64,000 nt of DNA, from NCBI GenBank assembly GCA_964531285.1, contig CAZHDI010000005.1:3085-67084 (forward strand), written 5' to 3'. This DNA is from CAZHDI01 sp964531285 (GTDB taxonomy: Bacteria > Pseudomonadota > Alphaproteobacteria > JAJFIK01). Made by a program: the position numbers and the translations under genes. Every line of letters begins with the position of its first letter. Position 1 is the stretch's first letter. Positions 27,232 to 37,336 of this stretch are shown here, piece by piece. The notes under the pieces were generated by a model. That model saw nothing but the letters and a program-made list of their open reading frames with translations, made no database searches and was not told where the DNA came from.

Positions 27232-29028
27232 ATGGCCGTCTATCAAGCCCCCGTCGATGAAGTGCGCTTCCTGCTCAAGGATCTTTTGAAGATCGAGCGC
27301 TATGCCAATCTGCCGGGCTTCGCCGATGCGACCCCGGATGTGGTGGACGCGATCCTGAGCGAGGGCGCGCGCATCGCCGAGGAAGTGCTGCTGCCGATCA
27401 ACGAAAGCGGCGACCGGGAAGGAGCTCAATATGACGCCCAGGCCCGCGCGGTGACGACGCCGACGGGCTTCAAGGAGGCTTACGAAACCTACGCCGAAGG
27501 CGGCTGGGTCGGTCTGTCGTCGGTGACGGAATATGGCGGCCAGGGCCTCCCGGCCGTACTGAGCCTTGCGATCAACGAATTCGTCTCCTCGTCCAACATG
27601 GCCTTCGGCATGTATCCGGGCCTCAGCCATGGCTGTTACTCCGCGCTCGTCGCCCATGGTTCCGATGAGCAAAAAGAGACCTATCTGCCCAAGATCATTT
27701 CGGGCGAATGGTCGGGGACGATGAATCTGACCGAGCCCCAATGCGGCACCGATCTGGGCCTGATCCGCACCAAGGCCGAGCCGCAAAGCGACGGCACCTA
27801 CAAGATCAGCGGGACCAAGATCTGGATTTCCGGCGGCGAGCAGGATCTGACGGACAACATCATCCATTTGGTGCTGGCGAAGATTCCGGGCGGGCCCGAC
27901 GGCATCAAGGGCATCTCGTTGTTCCTGGTGCCGAAATTCATGGTCAACGAAGACGGCTCTCTGGGCGAGCGCAACGCCGTCTATTGCGGCGGCCTGGAAA
28001 GCAAGATGGGCATCCACGCCAATGCGACCTGCGTCATGAACTATGAGGGCGCCACCGGCTATCTGGTCGGCGAGGAGCACAAGGGCATGCGCGCCATGTT
28101 CACCATGATGAACGAGGCGCGGCTCGGCGTCGGGCTTCAGGGCCTCGCCATGGCCGAGATCGCCTATCAGAACGCGCTTGCCTTCGCCAAGGACCGCCGG
28201 CAGGGCCGCGCCTTGACCGGACCGGCCGAGCCGGATGCCCCGGCGGACAGCATCATCGTTCATCCCGATGTGCGCCGTATGCTGATGGATGTGCGCGCAT
28301 TCCTCGAAGGTGGCCGGGCGCTCCTGTTGTGGACCGCGCTGTGGGGCGATCTGGAGCACAAGGCCCAAGACGCGGCCGTGCGTGAAAAGGCCGGCGATTA
28401 CATGGCCCTGTTCACGCCGATCCTGAAGTCCTATTTCACCGAGAAAGGCTTCATGAACGCGGTCTGGGCCCAGCAGGTGCTCGGCGGGTCGGGCTTTGTC
28501 AAGGATTACCCGCTCGAACAGTTCGTCCGGGATGCCCGTATCACCATGATCTATGAGGGGACCAACGGCATTCAGGCGCTGGACCTCGTCGGGCGCAAGC
28601 TGATGGCCAATAACGGCCGCGCGGTGACGACCTTCTTTGACGACATGGACGCGCTCATCAAGGAGTGCGAGGGCAATGCCGATCTGAAGCCGTTTGTCGA
28701 GGCGCTGCGCACCACCTCGGGCCAGTTGCGCGAGGCGGTGGATTGGATGGGCCAGAACGCGCTCGCCGATTTCAACAATGCCGGCGCCAGCTCGGCGGAT
28801 TTCCTGAACCTGTTCGCGATCACCGCGCTCGCCTATGTCTGGCTGGAAATGGCGCGTACGTCCCATCAGCGCATCGCGGAAGGGGCGCCGAACAAGGATT
28901 TCCATGACGCCAAGATCAAGACCGGCCACTACTTCGCCAACCGGACCGTGCCGGAAGCCGCTATGTATCTGGCCAAGGTCAAGGCCGGCGCGGCCGATGT
29001 CATGGCGCTGACGGCCGACCAGTTCTAA
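27232..29028 (+). CDS. Acyl-CoA dehydrogenase, DmdC/AcdC-type long form
   Basis: A 598-residue flavoprotein, about 200 residues longer than ordinary acyl-CoA dehydrogenases because of an N-terminal helical segment and an extra C-terminal domain. This is the layout of the DmdC (3-methylmercaptopropionyl-CoA dehydrogenase) and long-form FadE families. The N-terminus YQAPVDEVRFLLKDLLKIERY, the flavin region MNLTEPQCGTDLGLIRTKA and MIYEGTNGIQALDLVGRKL, which holds the catalytic Glu, are all intact. It introduces the alpha-beta double bond in an acyl-CoA and passes electrons to ETF. Whether the substrate is a fatty acyl-CoA or a DMSP-derived one cannot be decided; no other dmd gene is nearby. Confidence 0.88.
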   Translation: MAVYQAPVDEVRFLLKDLLKIERYANLPGFADATPDVVDAILSEGARIAEEVLLPINESGDREGAQYDAQARAVTTPTGFKEAYETYAEGGWVGLSSVTEYGGQGLPAVLSLAINEFVSSSNMAFGMYPGLSHGCYSALVAHGSDEQKETYLPKIISGEWSGTMNLTEPQCGTDLGLIRTKAEPQSDGTYKISGTKIWISGGEQDLTDNIIHLVLAKIPGGPDGIKGISLFLVPKFMVNEDGSLGERNAVYCGGLESKMGIHANATCVMNYEGATGYLVGEEHKGMRAMFTMMNEARLGVGLQGLAMAEIAYQNALAFAKDRRQGRALTGPAEPDAPADSIIVHPDVRRMLMDVRAFLEGGRALLLWTALWGDLEHKAQDAAVREKAGDYMALFTPILKSYFTEKGFMNAVWAQQVLGGSGFVKDYPLEQFVRDARITMIYEGTNGIQALDLVGRKLMANNGRAVTTFFDDMDALIKECEGNADLKPFVEALRTTSGQLREAVDWMGQNALADFNNAGASSADFLNLFAITALAYVWLEMARTSHQRIAEGAPNKDFHDAKIKTGHYFANRTVPEAAMYLAKVKAGAADVMALTADQF

Positions 29029-29114
29029 TCGGCACAGGGACCGTCCGGGCGGTCTCACAGGCTGCCCGGGCGCCGCCGTCGGCGGTTCACGATCATTGAA
29101 GGGGAGGCCCGTCC

Positions 29115-30278
29115 ATGTCCGTTCTTCCAACCGAACGCCCGGCGTGGCGTACGGACGATATCGAGATCTTCGCGGATGCCGCACGGCGTTTCTTCGAGCG
29201 TGAATGCGCGCCCTTCAACGAGAAATGGATCGACCAGGGCTATGTCGACCGCGACATGTGGCTCAAGGCCGGCGAGGCCGGTATTCTGTGTGCGTCCATG
29301 CCGGTTGACTATGGCGGAGCCGGCGGCACCTTCGCCCATGAAGCGATGATCGTGGAGGCCATGGCCAAGGCGGGCGTCGATGGCTTCGGCGTGCCGCTGC
29401 ATAATGTGATCGTGGCGCCCTATTTCATGGCCTATGGCACCGAGGAGCAGCGCCGCCGCTGGTTACCGAAATGCGCCACCGGTGAGTTCGTCACCGCCAT
29501 CGCCATGACCGAGCCCGGCACCGGGTCGGACCTTCAGGCCGTGCGCACGACCGCCCGCCGGGACGGCGACTCCTATGTCATCAACGGGCAGAAGACGTTC
29601 ATCACCAATGGCCAGACCGCCAATCTGGTTGTCGTTGTGTGCAAGACCGACACCGGGCCCGAGGCGGGGGCGCGGGGCGTATCGCTGCTCGTGGTCGAGA
29701 CCGACACTGCGCCCGGGTTCCGGCGCGGGCGCAATCTCAAAAAGATGGGCCAAAACTCTCAGGACACATCGGAACTGTTCTTCGACGATGTGCGCGTGCC
29801 GGCGGACAATTTGCTTGGCGGCCAGGAAGGTATGGGCTTTGCCCAACTCATGGAAAAGCTGCCCGAGGAGCGCCACCTGATCGGCCTTCAGGGTTTGGGC
29901 CGCATCGAAGCCGCGCTTGAGGTCACCATCGATTACGTCAAGGAGCGCAAGGCCTTCGGCAAGCGCCTGCTCGATTTCCAGAACACCCAGTTCAAGCTCG
30001 CCGAACTGAAAACCGAGGCGACCATCGGCAAGGTCTTCATGGATTACTGCACCGGGCTTGTTTTGGAGAGCAAGCTCGACGCGGCCACGGCGTCCATGTC
30101 GAAATACTGGATGAGCGATCTGGAATGTAAAATTACGGACGAATGTCTCCAGTTCTTCGGCGGGTACGGTTATATGGATGAATATCCCATATCGCGCATG
30201 TTCCGCGACGCCCGTGTTCAGAAGATCTATGGCGGCACGAACGAAATCATGAAAATGCTCATTGCACGGACCCTTTGA
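29115..30278 (+). CDS. Acyl-CoA dehydrogenase
   Basis: A standard-length (387 residues) acyl-CoA dehydrogenase. Signatures are IAMTEPGTGSDLQAVRTTA (flavin-binding loop), GMGFAQLMEKLPEERHLIGLQ and the C-terminal RDARVQKIYGGTNEIMKMLI. The usual catalytic Glu position falls in IYGGTNEI, where Gly stands in place of Glu (compare IYEGTNGI in the preceding gene), so the base must come from another site, as in long-chain and isovaleryl-type enzymes that use a Glu on a different helix. It follows the long-form dehydrogenase by 86 bases behind AGGGGAGG and precedes the PaiB-type gene by 15. Confidence 0.9.
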   Translation: MSVLPTERPAWRTDDIEIFADAARRFFERECAPFNEKWIDQGYVDRDMWLKAGEAGILCASMPVDYGGAGGTFAHEAMIVEAMAKAGVDGFGVPLHNVIVAPYFMAYGTEEQRRRWLPKCATGEFVTAIAMTEPGTGSDLQAVRTTARRDGDSYVINGQKTFITNGQTANLVVVVCKTDTGPEAGARGVSLLVVETDTAPGFRRGRNLKKMGQNSQDTSELFFDDVRVPADNLLGGQEGMGFAQLMEKLPEERHLIGLQGLGRIEAALEVTIDYVKERKAFGKRLLDFQNTQFKLAELKTEATIGKVFMDYCTGLVLESKLDAATASMSKYWMSDLECKITDECLQFFGGYGYMDEYPISRMFRDARVQKIYGGTNEIMKMLIARTL

Positions 30279-30293
30279 TCGGGTGGTCTTCGG

Positions 30294-30932
30294 ATGTTCA
30301 TTCCAAAGCATTTTGCCATGGCTGCGCGGGCGGACCAGGCCGCTCTGATCCGCGCCCATGCGTTCGGCTTGCTGATCACACATGGTCCGGCGGGGAGCCG
30401 CGCGAGCCACATTCCGTTCCATTACGATAACCGGGCCGGACCCCATGGCGTGCTGATCGGCCATATCGCCAAAGCCAATCCGCAAAGCGCGGATCTGGCC
30501 GCCGGCGGCGAGGTGCTCGCCGTGTTCTCCGGCCCCCATGCCTATGTCTCGCCGCTCTGGTACGAGGCCCCCGAGCGCAATGTGCCGACCTGGAACTACA
30601 CGGCCGTTCATGCCTATGGCACGGCGGCGGTCATCGATGATCCCCATGCGGTCCATGCCACCCTCGACGGGTTGGCGCGCCAATACGAGGCGTCTGACGG
30701 CTGGCGGATGGATCGCGCGGATGCGGACTATATTGGCCGGCTGGCCCGGGCGGTGACGGCCTTCAAGATCACGGTGACGCGCCTGGAAGGGGCGGCCAAG
30801 CTGAGCCAGAACAAGACGCCGGCCGACCGGGCGGGCGTCATCGACGGACTGCAACGCAACGGCGAGACGGCGCTGGCGGATCAGATGATCGCCCGGCGCC
30901 CCTTGAACGAAAGGGAGACGGCTGATGGCTGA
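30294..30932 (+). CDS. FMN-binding PaiB-family protein
   Basis: A 212-residue split-barrel flavoprotein of the PaiB family. The N-terminus MFIPKHF, the segment SHIPFHYD and the core [27 protein letters not shown] and [17 protein letters not shown] are all characteristic. The family is named after a Bacillus negative regulator of sporulation genes but shows an FMN/haem-oxygenase-like fold, so an enzymatic or flavin-sensing role is as likely as gene control. Its stop overlaps the thiolase start by eight bases (30925-30932), which makes it a true member of the beta-oxidation operon. Confidence 0.88.
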   Translation: MFIPKHFAMAARADQAALIRAHAFGLLITHGPAGSRASHIPFHYDNRAGPHGVLIGHIAKANPQSADLAAGGEVLAVFSGPHAYVSPLWYEAPERNVPTWNYTAVHAYGTAAVIDDPHAVHATLDGLARQYEASDGWRMDRADADYIGRLARAVTAFKITVTRLEGAAKLSQNKTPADRAGVIDGLQRNGETALADQMIARRPLNERETADG

Positions 30933-32130
30933 CGCCTATATCTATGACCATGTGCGCACGCCGCGCGGGAAGGGCAAGAAGGACGGCGCCCTCCATGAAA
31001 TCACCGCATTGTCGCTGGCAACCCAGGTTCTGGAGGCCTTGCGCGACCGCAATAGTCTCGATACGGCCCATGTGGACGATGTGGTCCTGGGCTGTGTGGC
31101 CCCGATCCATGAGCAGGGGGCGGACATTGCGCGCACCGCGGTTCTCAATGCCCGGTATGACGACAGCGTTTCGGGCGTTCAGATCAACCGGTTTTGCGCC
31201 TCGGGCCTGGAAGCGGTCAATATGGCGGCGGCTCAGGTCATGTCGGGCCAGCACGATCTGACCATCGGCGGCGGTGTCGAAAGCATGAGCCGGGTGCCCA
31301 TGGGCTCCGACGGCGGCGCCTGGGCGGTTGATCCGGGCATCGCCTTTGCCAGCTATTTCACGCCGCAGGGCATCGGTGCCGACACCATTGCCACGAAATG
31401 GGGCTTCAGCCGCGAGGAGGTCGATGCCTTCGCGATGGAATCCCAGAAACGCGCGTCGGCCGCCTGGGACAAGGGCTATTTCAGCAAGTCGGTTGTTCCC
31501 GTCAAGGATCAGATCGGCCTGACCATTCTGGCCAAGGACGAACACATCCGTCCCGAGACGACCATGCAATCGCTCGCCTCGCTACAGCCGTCCTTCGCCG
31601 GCGTCGGCGAGTTCGCTTTCGATGCGGTCATTCTCGACCGCTATCCGGAACTCGAGGCGATCAACCATGTGCACCATGCCGGCAATTCCTCCGGCATCGT
31701 GGATGGCTCGGCCGGGGTGCTGATCGGCACGAAAGAGATCGGCGAGCAACTCGGGCTTAAACCGCGTGCCCGGATCCGCGCCTTTGCCTCCATCGGTTCT
31801 GAGCCCTCGATCATGCTTACCGGGCCGTCGCTCGTGACCGAAAAGGTGCTCAAGCGCGCCGGAATGTCCGTCGGCGACATCGATCTTTACGAGTTGAACG
31901 AGGCGTTCGCCGCCGTCGTGCTGCTCATGATGCACAAGCTGGACATTCCCCATGACAAGATGAACGTCAATGGCGGCGCCATCGCCATGGGCCATCCGCT
32001 GGGCGCGACCGGCGCCATGATCCTCGGCACGGTGCTCGACGAGTTGGAGCGCCGCGGGCTCGGCACCGCGCTTGCCACCTTGTGCGTGGGTGCCGGCATG
32101 GGGACAGCGACGATCATCGAGCGGGTCTGA
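30925..32130 (+). CDS. Acetyl-CoA C-acyltransferase (3-ketoacyl-CoA thiolase)
   Basis: A 401-residue thiolase. The nucleophile C91 lies in [12 protein letters not shown]; the C-terminal motifs [27 protein letters not shown] (His) and LCVGAGMG (second Cys, about residue 387) complete the active site. It cleaves 3-ketoacyl-CoA with CoA to release acetyl-CoA, the last step of beta-oxidation. It is coupled to the PaiB-type gene upstream by an eight-base overlap and is followed 64 bases on by the multifunctional FadB/FadJ-type gene. That order (thiolase then multifunctional enzyme) is the inverse of the E. coli fadBA order but common in alphaproteobacteria. Confidence 0.93.
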   Translation: MADAYIYDHVRTPRGKGKKDGALHEITALSLATQVLEALRDRNSLDTAHVDDVVLGCVAPIHEQGADIARTAVLNARYDDSVSGVQINRFCASGLEAVNMAAAQVMSGQHDLTIGGGVESMSRVPMGSDGGAWAVDPGIAFASYFTPQGIGADTIATKWGFSREEVDAFAMESQKRASAAWDKGYFSKSVVPVKDQIGLTILAKDEHIRPETTMQSLASLQPSFAGVGEFAFDAVILDRYPELEAINHVHHAGNSSGIVDGSAGVLIGTKEIGEQLGLKPRARIRAFASIGSEPSIMLTGPSLVTEKVLKRAGMSVGDIDLYELNEAFAAVVLLMMHKLDIPHDKMNVNGGAIAMGHPLGATGAMILGTVLDELERRGLGTALATLCVGAGMGTATIIERV

Positions 32131-32194
32131 CGCGGCCCCTTTCAGTCGAAGTCATCTGCGTGGAGCGATGCTCCGTAGAGAAACGAGGTTCGCG

Positions 32195-34375
32195 ATGCAA
32201 CTGGATAATATGCGCTACGAGAAGGACGCCGACGGGATCGTCACCATCACCTGGGACATGCCCGGCCGGTCGATGAATGTTCTGAGTGCGGATTCAATCG
32301 CCGATTTCAAGCGGGCGATTGTCGAATTCACCGGCGATGACGGGGTCACGGGCGTTGTGATCACCAGCGGGAAGCCGGCCTTTCTGGCGGGCGCCGATCT
32401 GGGCGAACTTGGTGGTTCGGCTGGTGGCGCCGCCGCGCGGGGCAGCGAGGAGGAGGCCCTGCGCCAGGACTTTGAGAACGCCTTCGCGCTCAACCGCATG
32501 CTGCGCGATCTGGAGACGTGCGGCAAGCCCGTCGCGGCGGCGGTGAATGGCACGGCGCTCGGCGGCGGTCTCGAGATCGTTCTGGCGTGCCATTATCGTG
32601 TGGTGGCGGACGATCCGAGGATCCAACTCGGATTGCCGGAATCCAAAGTGGGGCTGTTGCCTGGTGCCGGCGGCACCCAGCGTCTGCCCCGTCTGATCGG
32701 CGCCGCCAATGCTCTGCCGCTCATCCTCCAGGGCACCAGCCTCAATCCGCAAAAGGCGCATCAGCAGGGTATCGTCCAGAAGGTCGTGCCTTTGGGCGAT
32801 CTGATCGGCGAAGCCAAGCGGTGGATCAAGGAAGAGGGCGACGCAATCCAGCCCTGGGACAAGAAGGAGTTCTCGGTTCCCGGCGGTCATCCGTATGAGA
32901 ACAGTCAGACCTTTATCATCGGCACGGCCATGCTGCGCAAGACGACCCATGGCAATTATCCGGCGCAGCTCAACATTATGAAAGCGGTGTATGAGGGGCT
33001 TCTGGTGCCGATCGAGGCGGGCCTGCGCATCGAGACCCGCTATTTCATGGATCTGATGCGCCGCCCCCAGACGAAGGCGATGATCCGTTCCCTGTTTCTG
33101 TCGACCCAGGAACTGGGCAAGCTGGCGCGGCGTCCCAAGGGTGTCGAGCCCTATCCGATCAAGAAGATCGGCATGCTGGGCGCGGGCATGATGGGCGCGG
33201 GTATCGCCTATGTGTCGGCGCGGGCCGGCATGGAGGTCGTTCTCATCGACCGCGACCAGACCGCCGCTGACAAGGGCAAGGCGTATGCCGTCACGCTGCT
33301 CGATAAGGCCGTCCAGCGCGGGCGCATGAGCGAGGCCGACAAGGACGCGGTCCTGGCCCGGATCACGACGACCACGGACTATGACCGGCTTAAGGGGGCC
33401 GACCTCATCATTGAGGCCGTGTTCGAGGACCGGGGCATCAAGGCCGAAGTGACCAAGGCCGCGGAAGCGCAACTCGCCGAGACCGCGGTGTTCGGATCGA
33501 ACACCTCGACCCTGCCGATCACCGGTCTCGCCGAAGCCAGCATCCGCCCGGCCAATTTCATCGGCATTCACTTCTTCTCGCCCGTGGATAAGATGCCGCT
33601 GGTCGAGATCATCATGGGCGCCGAGACGAGCCAGGAAACCCTGGCCAAGGCCATGGACTATGTCAAAGCAATCAAGAAAACGCCGATTGTCGTTAATGAC
33701 AGCCGGGGCTTTTACACGTCGCGCGTGTTCGGCACATATGTCCGTGAGGGGATCAATATGCTGGCCGAGGGCATCGAGCCGGCGCTGATCGAGAATGCCG
33801 GGCGGATGACCGGCATGCCCGTCTCGCCGCTCGCGCTCAATGACGAGGTGAGCATCGAGCTTGGCTATAAGGTCATGAAGCAGACCAAGGCCGATCTGGG
33901 CGATCAGTACCGGGAGTCCGCGCCGGACCGGGTGATCACCGCCATGATCGAACAGCATGGCCGGCCGGGCCGTAAGGGCGGTAAGGGCTTTTACGAGTAT
34001 CCCGCCGACGGGCCGAAACGGCTCTGGCCCGGGCTCAAGGACATGGCCGTACCGGCCGATCCGCAGCCCGATGCGGATGAATTGAAGCTGCGCTTCATGG
34101 TGATCCAGGCGCTGGAAACCGCCCGGTGTTTTGAAGAAAACGTCCTGACGGATGTCCGCGACGCGGATGTCGGTGCGATCATGGGGTGGGGCTTCGCGCC
34201 CTACACGGGCGGGCCGCTGTCGCTCATCGATACAATGGGGACGGAAGAATTCGTTCAGATTTGTGATCGGCTGGCGCAGGCCTATGGCGAGCGGTTCAAG
34301 CCGACGCCCCTCCTGCGCGAGATGGCAGCGAAAGGCGAGACGTTCTATGGCCGCTTCGATCCGTCGAAGGCATGA
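32195..34375 (+). CDS. Multifunctional enoyl-CoA hydratase / 3-hydroxyacyl-CoA dehydrogenase
   Basis: A 726-residue fusion for the two middle steps of beta-oxidation. Residues 1-190 are a crotonase domain ([47 protein letters not shown], with both catalytic glutamates). From about residue 325 there is an NAD-binding Rossmann domain ([18 protein letters not shown]), then the dehydrogenase His motif [19 protein letters not shown], and helical C-terminal domains. The ATG at 32195 follows GAGG at 32185-32188. Overall layout is FadJ/FadB-like. Upstream, GGAGCGATGCTCC at 32161-32173 forms a small hairpin in the leader. Confidence 0.93.
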   Translation: MQLDNMRYEKDADGIVTITWDMPGRSMNVLSADSIADFKRAIVEFTGDDGVTGVVITSGKPAFLAGADLGELGGSAGGAAARGSEEEALRQDFENAFALNRMLRDLETCGKPVAAAVNGTALGGGLEIVLACHYRVVADDPRIQLGLPESKVGLLPGAGGTQRLPRLIGAANALPLILQGTSLNPQKAHQQGIVQKVVPLGDLIGEAKRWIKEEGDAIQPWDKKEFSVPGGHPYENSQTFIIGTAMLRKTTHGNYPAQLNIMKAVYEGLLVPIEAGLRIETRYFMDLMRRPQTKAMIRSLFLSTQELGKLARRPKGVEPYPIKKIGMLGAGMMGAGIAYVSARAGMEVVLIDRDQTAADKGKAYAVTLLDKAVQRGRMSEADKDAVLARITTTTDYDRLKGADLIIEAVFEDRGIKAEVTKAAEAQLAETAVFGSNTSTLPITGLAEASIRPANFIGIHFFSPVDKMPLVEIIMGAETSQETLAKAMDYVKAIKKTPIVVNDSRGFYTSRVFGTYVREGINMLAEGIEPALIENAGRMTGMPVSPLALNDEVSIELGYKVMKQTKADLGDQYRESAPDRVITAMIEQHGRPGRKGGKGFYEYPADGPKRLWPGLKDMAVPADPQPDADELKLRFMVIQALETARCFEENVLTDVRDADVGAIMGWGFAPYTGGPLSLIDTMGTEEFVQICDRLAQAYGERFKPTPLLREMAAKGETFYGRFDPSKA

Positions 34376-34451
34376 GTGGGTCTCGTCGACCGGCCGGTGC
34401 GGATAGGGGTTCGGACCGGTCGCATGTTCTTCAAGAGGCGATGAGGCCCGT

Positions 34452-35366
34452 ATGACCGACCAAGCCGAACCGGAGCGCCGTGGTTTTCAGCGGACGGACG
34501 GCACACAGTCTTATTTGGCATGGGACGATGCTGGCGACGCGGCGCCTGTGCTGGTGTTTGCCCATGCCAACGGCTTCAACGCGCAGACCTATCGGCGGAT
34601 TCTGGCGCCTCTCGCGGACCGCATGACGATCCTGGCGCTCGATATGCGTGGCCATGGGTTCACGGATCTGCCGGCGGATCCGGCGACCCAGACCTCCTGG
34701 CATCGGTATGCGGACGATCTCTTGACCTTTATCGACGGCGTGGTGCCCGAAGGCCGGCCTTTGATCATGGCCGGGCATTCAATGGGCGGGACGTCCAGTC
34801 TCCTGGCGTTGGGACGCCGTCCGGAGCGGGCCCAGGGCCTTGTACTGATCGATCCGGTGATCCTGCCGCGCTTCGTTTACTGGATGCTCCCGGTCCGGCG
34901 TCTTTTAGGATTGGGCCCGCGCAGGATCCGGCTGGCCGACATGGCCCTGGCCCGCCGCGCGGTCTGGCCCGACACGGCAACCATGGTGCGCGCCTACACC
35001 GGGCGGGGGGCCTTCAAAACCTGGCCCGCCGAGATCATCCGGGATTATGTCGAGGGCGGCACGCGGCCGCATAGGGATGGTGGGATCGAATTGGCGTGCG
35101 CGCCCGCATGGGAGGCCGCGAATTTCGCCAATTATGACCACAATATCTGGCCGCCCATGAGCCGCCTCACATGCCCGGTGACATTGGTGCGCGGAACGGT
35201 GGGGTCCACTTGCCCGCTGCCCATGGCGGTGCAAATGCGGTGGGTGATCAAAGGGTTGGATGACCGGCCGGTGGAGGGCGCCAGCCACTTTGTGCCCATG
35301 GAGGCGCCGGACCGGGTCCGTGAGGCGATCCTCGCGCGTGCCGTTACAGGCTCAAGGCTGGATTGA
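34452..35366 (+). CDS. Alpha/beta hydrolase
   Basis: A 304-residue alpha/beta hydrolase. The oxyanion-hole segment is FAHANGFNAQTYR, the nucleophile elbow is AGHSMGG (Ser), and the catalytic His lies near the end in GASHFVPMEAPD. A helical cap is inserted around residues 135-210. It is the last gene on the plus strand of the beta-oxidation block, 76 bases after the multifunctional enzyme, and may feed the pathway by hydrolysing an ester or lipid. The last 23 bases overlap the end of the thioesterase gene on the other strand. Confidence 0.87.
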   Translation: MTDQAEPERRGFQRTDGTQSYLAWDDAGDAAPVLVFAHANGFNAQTYRRILAPLADRMTILALDMRGHGFTDLPADPATQTSWHRYADDLLTFIDGVVPEGRPLIMAGHSMGGTSSLLALGRRPERAQGLVLIDPVILPRFVYWMLPVRRLLGLGPRRIRLADMALARRAVWPDTATMVRAYTGRGAFKTWPAEIIRDYVEGGTRPHRDGGIELACAPAWEAANFANYDHNIWPPMSRLTCPVTLVRGTVGSTCPLPMAVQMRWVIKGLDDRPVEGASHFVPMEAPDRVREAILARAVTGSRLD

Positions 35367-36261
35367 CATGGGCGCTGAGCGCTGCCCGAACATCGTCCGG
35401 AAACGGCATGGATTTGCGCGCTTCCAGATCGAGCGTCACCGCCACGGCCTCACTGGTGGCATAAATGCCGCCATCCGCCGGATCGAAGATCCAATGGACA
35501 AGTTGGATGATCCGTTCCGCGATCGCCTTGAGGCCCGTGCGCACTTCGATCAGGTCGCCGGCGCGCGGATAGCGGTGATAGCACAGACGGTATTCGACAA
35601 CGGCGCTGCCGATTTTGCCATGCTGGCGCAGGGCCGTCGCCTCGGGTGCCAGATCGGGCAGGAAATTGACCACCCCGTCCGCGACGCGCCCGATGACATG
35701 GGCGGGGAGCATCACGCCGCGCTCATCGCAATGGGCCATGCCGACAGTCCCCTTGGAGATCGTCCGCATGCCGAATTGCGCCGCCAGCGTGCCATGCGCA
35801 TCGCTGCGTGGCGGATGCAGCGTCAGCCCGCGGGGCGCGGCATAGTCCGGGAGGGTGCAGGCCAGCGCCCGGGCTTTGGCTTTGACCTCGGCGGGGACGG
35901 GGAGGATCTCGCCCGTGGCCAGGGAGACCAGGCGCAGTGGCATGGTGACACTGGCCGAGGTCTCCCCGCTGATCGCATGGCGCAGTTCTACATAAGCGTG
36001 GATCTCTAGATCGTCCGTCTCGAGAATGCCGCCAACGATGGAGACACCAGACGCGGCGTGAAGTTCGCGCAGGAACCGCAAATGCTGCTCAGCGACCGCG
36101 AGCACGGCGCCGGCGGTGCGCAGGTCGTCCGGGCCCAAACCGATGGCATGGCCCAGAACCGCCACCGCCTCCTGCACCTTGACGCCGTAATAGCGCACAT
36201 TGAGGTGCCCCATCTCGTCGCATTCCCAGGTACTGACAGTGCCGCGAAATAGTTCGATCAC
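35344..36261 (-). CDS. Tandem-hotdog acyl-CoA thioesterase
   Basis: A 305-residue protein with two hotdog domains. The first opens with RGTVSTWECDEMGHLNVRYYG, the 4HBT/YbgC-type motif with its catalytic Asp and HxN; the second is less regular (VEYRLCYHRYPRAGDLIEV). Such double-hotdog enzymes hydrolyse acyl-CoAs. The start is a GTG at 36261. It reads toward the beta-oxidation block and overlaps the hydrolase gene tail to tail; the MaoC-type gene is upstream on the same strand with a 40-base gap, so the two probably form an operon. Confidence 0.82.
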   Translation of the reverse strand: MIELFRGTVSTWECDEMGHLNVRYYGVKVQEAVAVLGHAIGLGPDDLRTAGAVLAVAEQHLRFLRELHAASGVSIVGGILETDDLEIHAYVELRHAISGETSASVTMPLRLVSLATGEILPVPAEVKAKARALACTLPDYAAPRGLTLHPPRSDAHGTLAAQFGMRTISKGTVGMAHCDERGVMLPAHVIGRVADGVVNFLPDLAPEATALRQHGKIGSAVVEYRLCYHRYPRAGDLIEVRTGLKAIAERIIQLVHWIFDPADGGIYATSEAVAVTLDLEARKSMPFPDDVRAALSAHVNPALSL

Positions 36262-36301
36262 GGATGCGCTCCTTCCCTCAATGACGATCCGCAGGCGGCG
36301 A

Positions 36302-37159
36302 TTAGTCCGTCAGCACGCATTTGCCGTTCTTGATGACCGTTGCGTCGCGCTCGGCGAGACGGCACTGAAACGAGATCACGTTCCCATCGCGCCACATATC
36401 GGTGATGATCGTCTCCCCGGGAAAGACCGGTGCGGAGAAGCGCACATCGAACTGAGCGATTCTGGTGTGGTCGTAATCGCAGACGGTTTTCAGGATGGCC
36501 CGGCAGGCCGTACCATATGTGCACAGACCATGAAGAATGGGCCGGGGAAAGCCGGCGGCCCCGGCGAAGCCGGGATCGGAATGCAGTGGATTGCGGTCGC
36601 CCGACAGACGGTAGAGCAGGGCCTGATCGGGCCGGGTCTCCAGCGGGCAGGACATGTCGGGCGCCCGGTCCGGAATTGCATGGGGTTCGGGGCCGCCGCC
36701 CGCCGGGCCGCCGAAGCCGCCATCGCCGCGCGCGAAGATCGTGCTCCCGAGCGTGCACAGCGGCTCGCCCGTGTCCGCAAGGCGGATCCGGGTTTCCGAG
36801 GTGATGATCGCACCCTTGTCCGCGCCCTTGTCATAACACCCGGTGACCGCGCCGTCGGCAATCACGGTCGCGGCGGCGGGGAGCGGCCGGTGCAGGGTGA
36901 CCCGCTGCTCGCCGTGAACGATCATGATCCAGTTGAGATCGGCGCCCTCAAGCGTGCGCTGGCCCCAGGCGATCACCGTGGCCATGGTCGGCACGGTCCG
37001 CATGTCCTGTGTCTCATAGACATATTTGAGTTCCGCCGCGTCCATCGGGTCGCGCCCGAAGCCGACACCCAGCGCATAGAGCATGGTCTCGCGGTCGGTG
37101 TAGGTGAAGGTTTCGCCTTCGGATTTCAGGCTCATCAGCTGGTCGTAATTGATCGGCAT
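36302..37159 (-). CDS. MaoC/hydratase-2 type (R)-specific enoyl-CoA hydratase
   Basis: A 285-residue double-hotdog protein with the layout of the hydratase 2 domain of peroxisomal MFE-2. The catalytic motif is YRLSGDRNPLHSDPGFAGAA, with Asp188 and His193 as the expected acid-base pair, and it is followed by GFPRPILHGLCTYG. It hydrates 2-enoyl-CoA to the (R)-3-hydroxyacyl-CoA, a different stereochemistry from the FadB-type enzyme in the adjacent operon, so it could divert intermediates to polyhydroxyalkanoate or handle odd-position double bonds. The ATG at 37159 is used; earlier in-frame starts have no homology. A run of Gly/Pro (GGFGGPAGGGPEP) links the two hotdogs. Confidence 0.88.
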   Translation of the reverse strand: MPINYDQLMSLKSEGETFTYTDRETMLYALGVGFGRDPMDAAELKYVYETQDMRTVPTMATVIAWGQRTLEGADLNWIMIVHGEQRVTLHRPLPAAATVIADGAVTGCYDKGADKGAIITSETRIRLADTGEPLCTLGSTIFARGDGGFGGPAGGGPEPHAIPDRAPDMSCPLETRPDQALLYRLSGDRNPLHSDPGFAGAAGFPRPILHGLCTYGTACRAILKTVCDYDHTRIAQFDVRFSAPVFPGETIITDMWRDGNVISFQCRLAERDATVIKNGKCVLTD

Positions 37160-37283
37160 ATCCGGTCCTCCCGTCTGGCCGCTGCGGTGTGTTGCCGCTA
37201 GTTTAGCAGAGCCGCCCAAGGGGCACGCAAGGGGGCCGTGGCCTGTGGGGGAAAGGCCCGGCGGGGGAGGGCGGCAGCCCATG

Positions 37284-37315
37284 AAAAAGCCGGCGCGGCG
37301 CTGGGCCGGCCGGCT
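37284..37315 (-). terminator. Candidate intrinsic terminator of the RTX gene
   Basis: AGCCGGC at 37288-37294 pairs with GCCGGCT at 37309-37315. On the minus strand the stem is followed by five T (AAAAA at 37284-37288 on the plus strand). It lies about 20 bases past the stop of the large RTX gene. Confidence 0.55.
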
Positions 37316-37336
37316 GTTTCGGTCATGCGGAACGGG

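Noticed and set aside
27232..29028. Assignment of the long acyl-CoA dehydrogenase as DmdC of DMSP demethylation
   Set aside because: No dmdA, dmdB or dmdD homologue is in the window; the long form is also used for fatty acids, so only the family is claimed.
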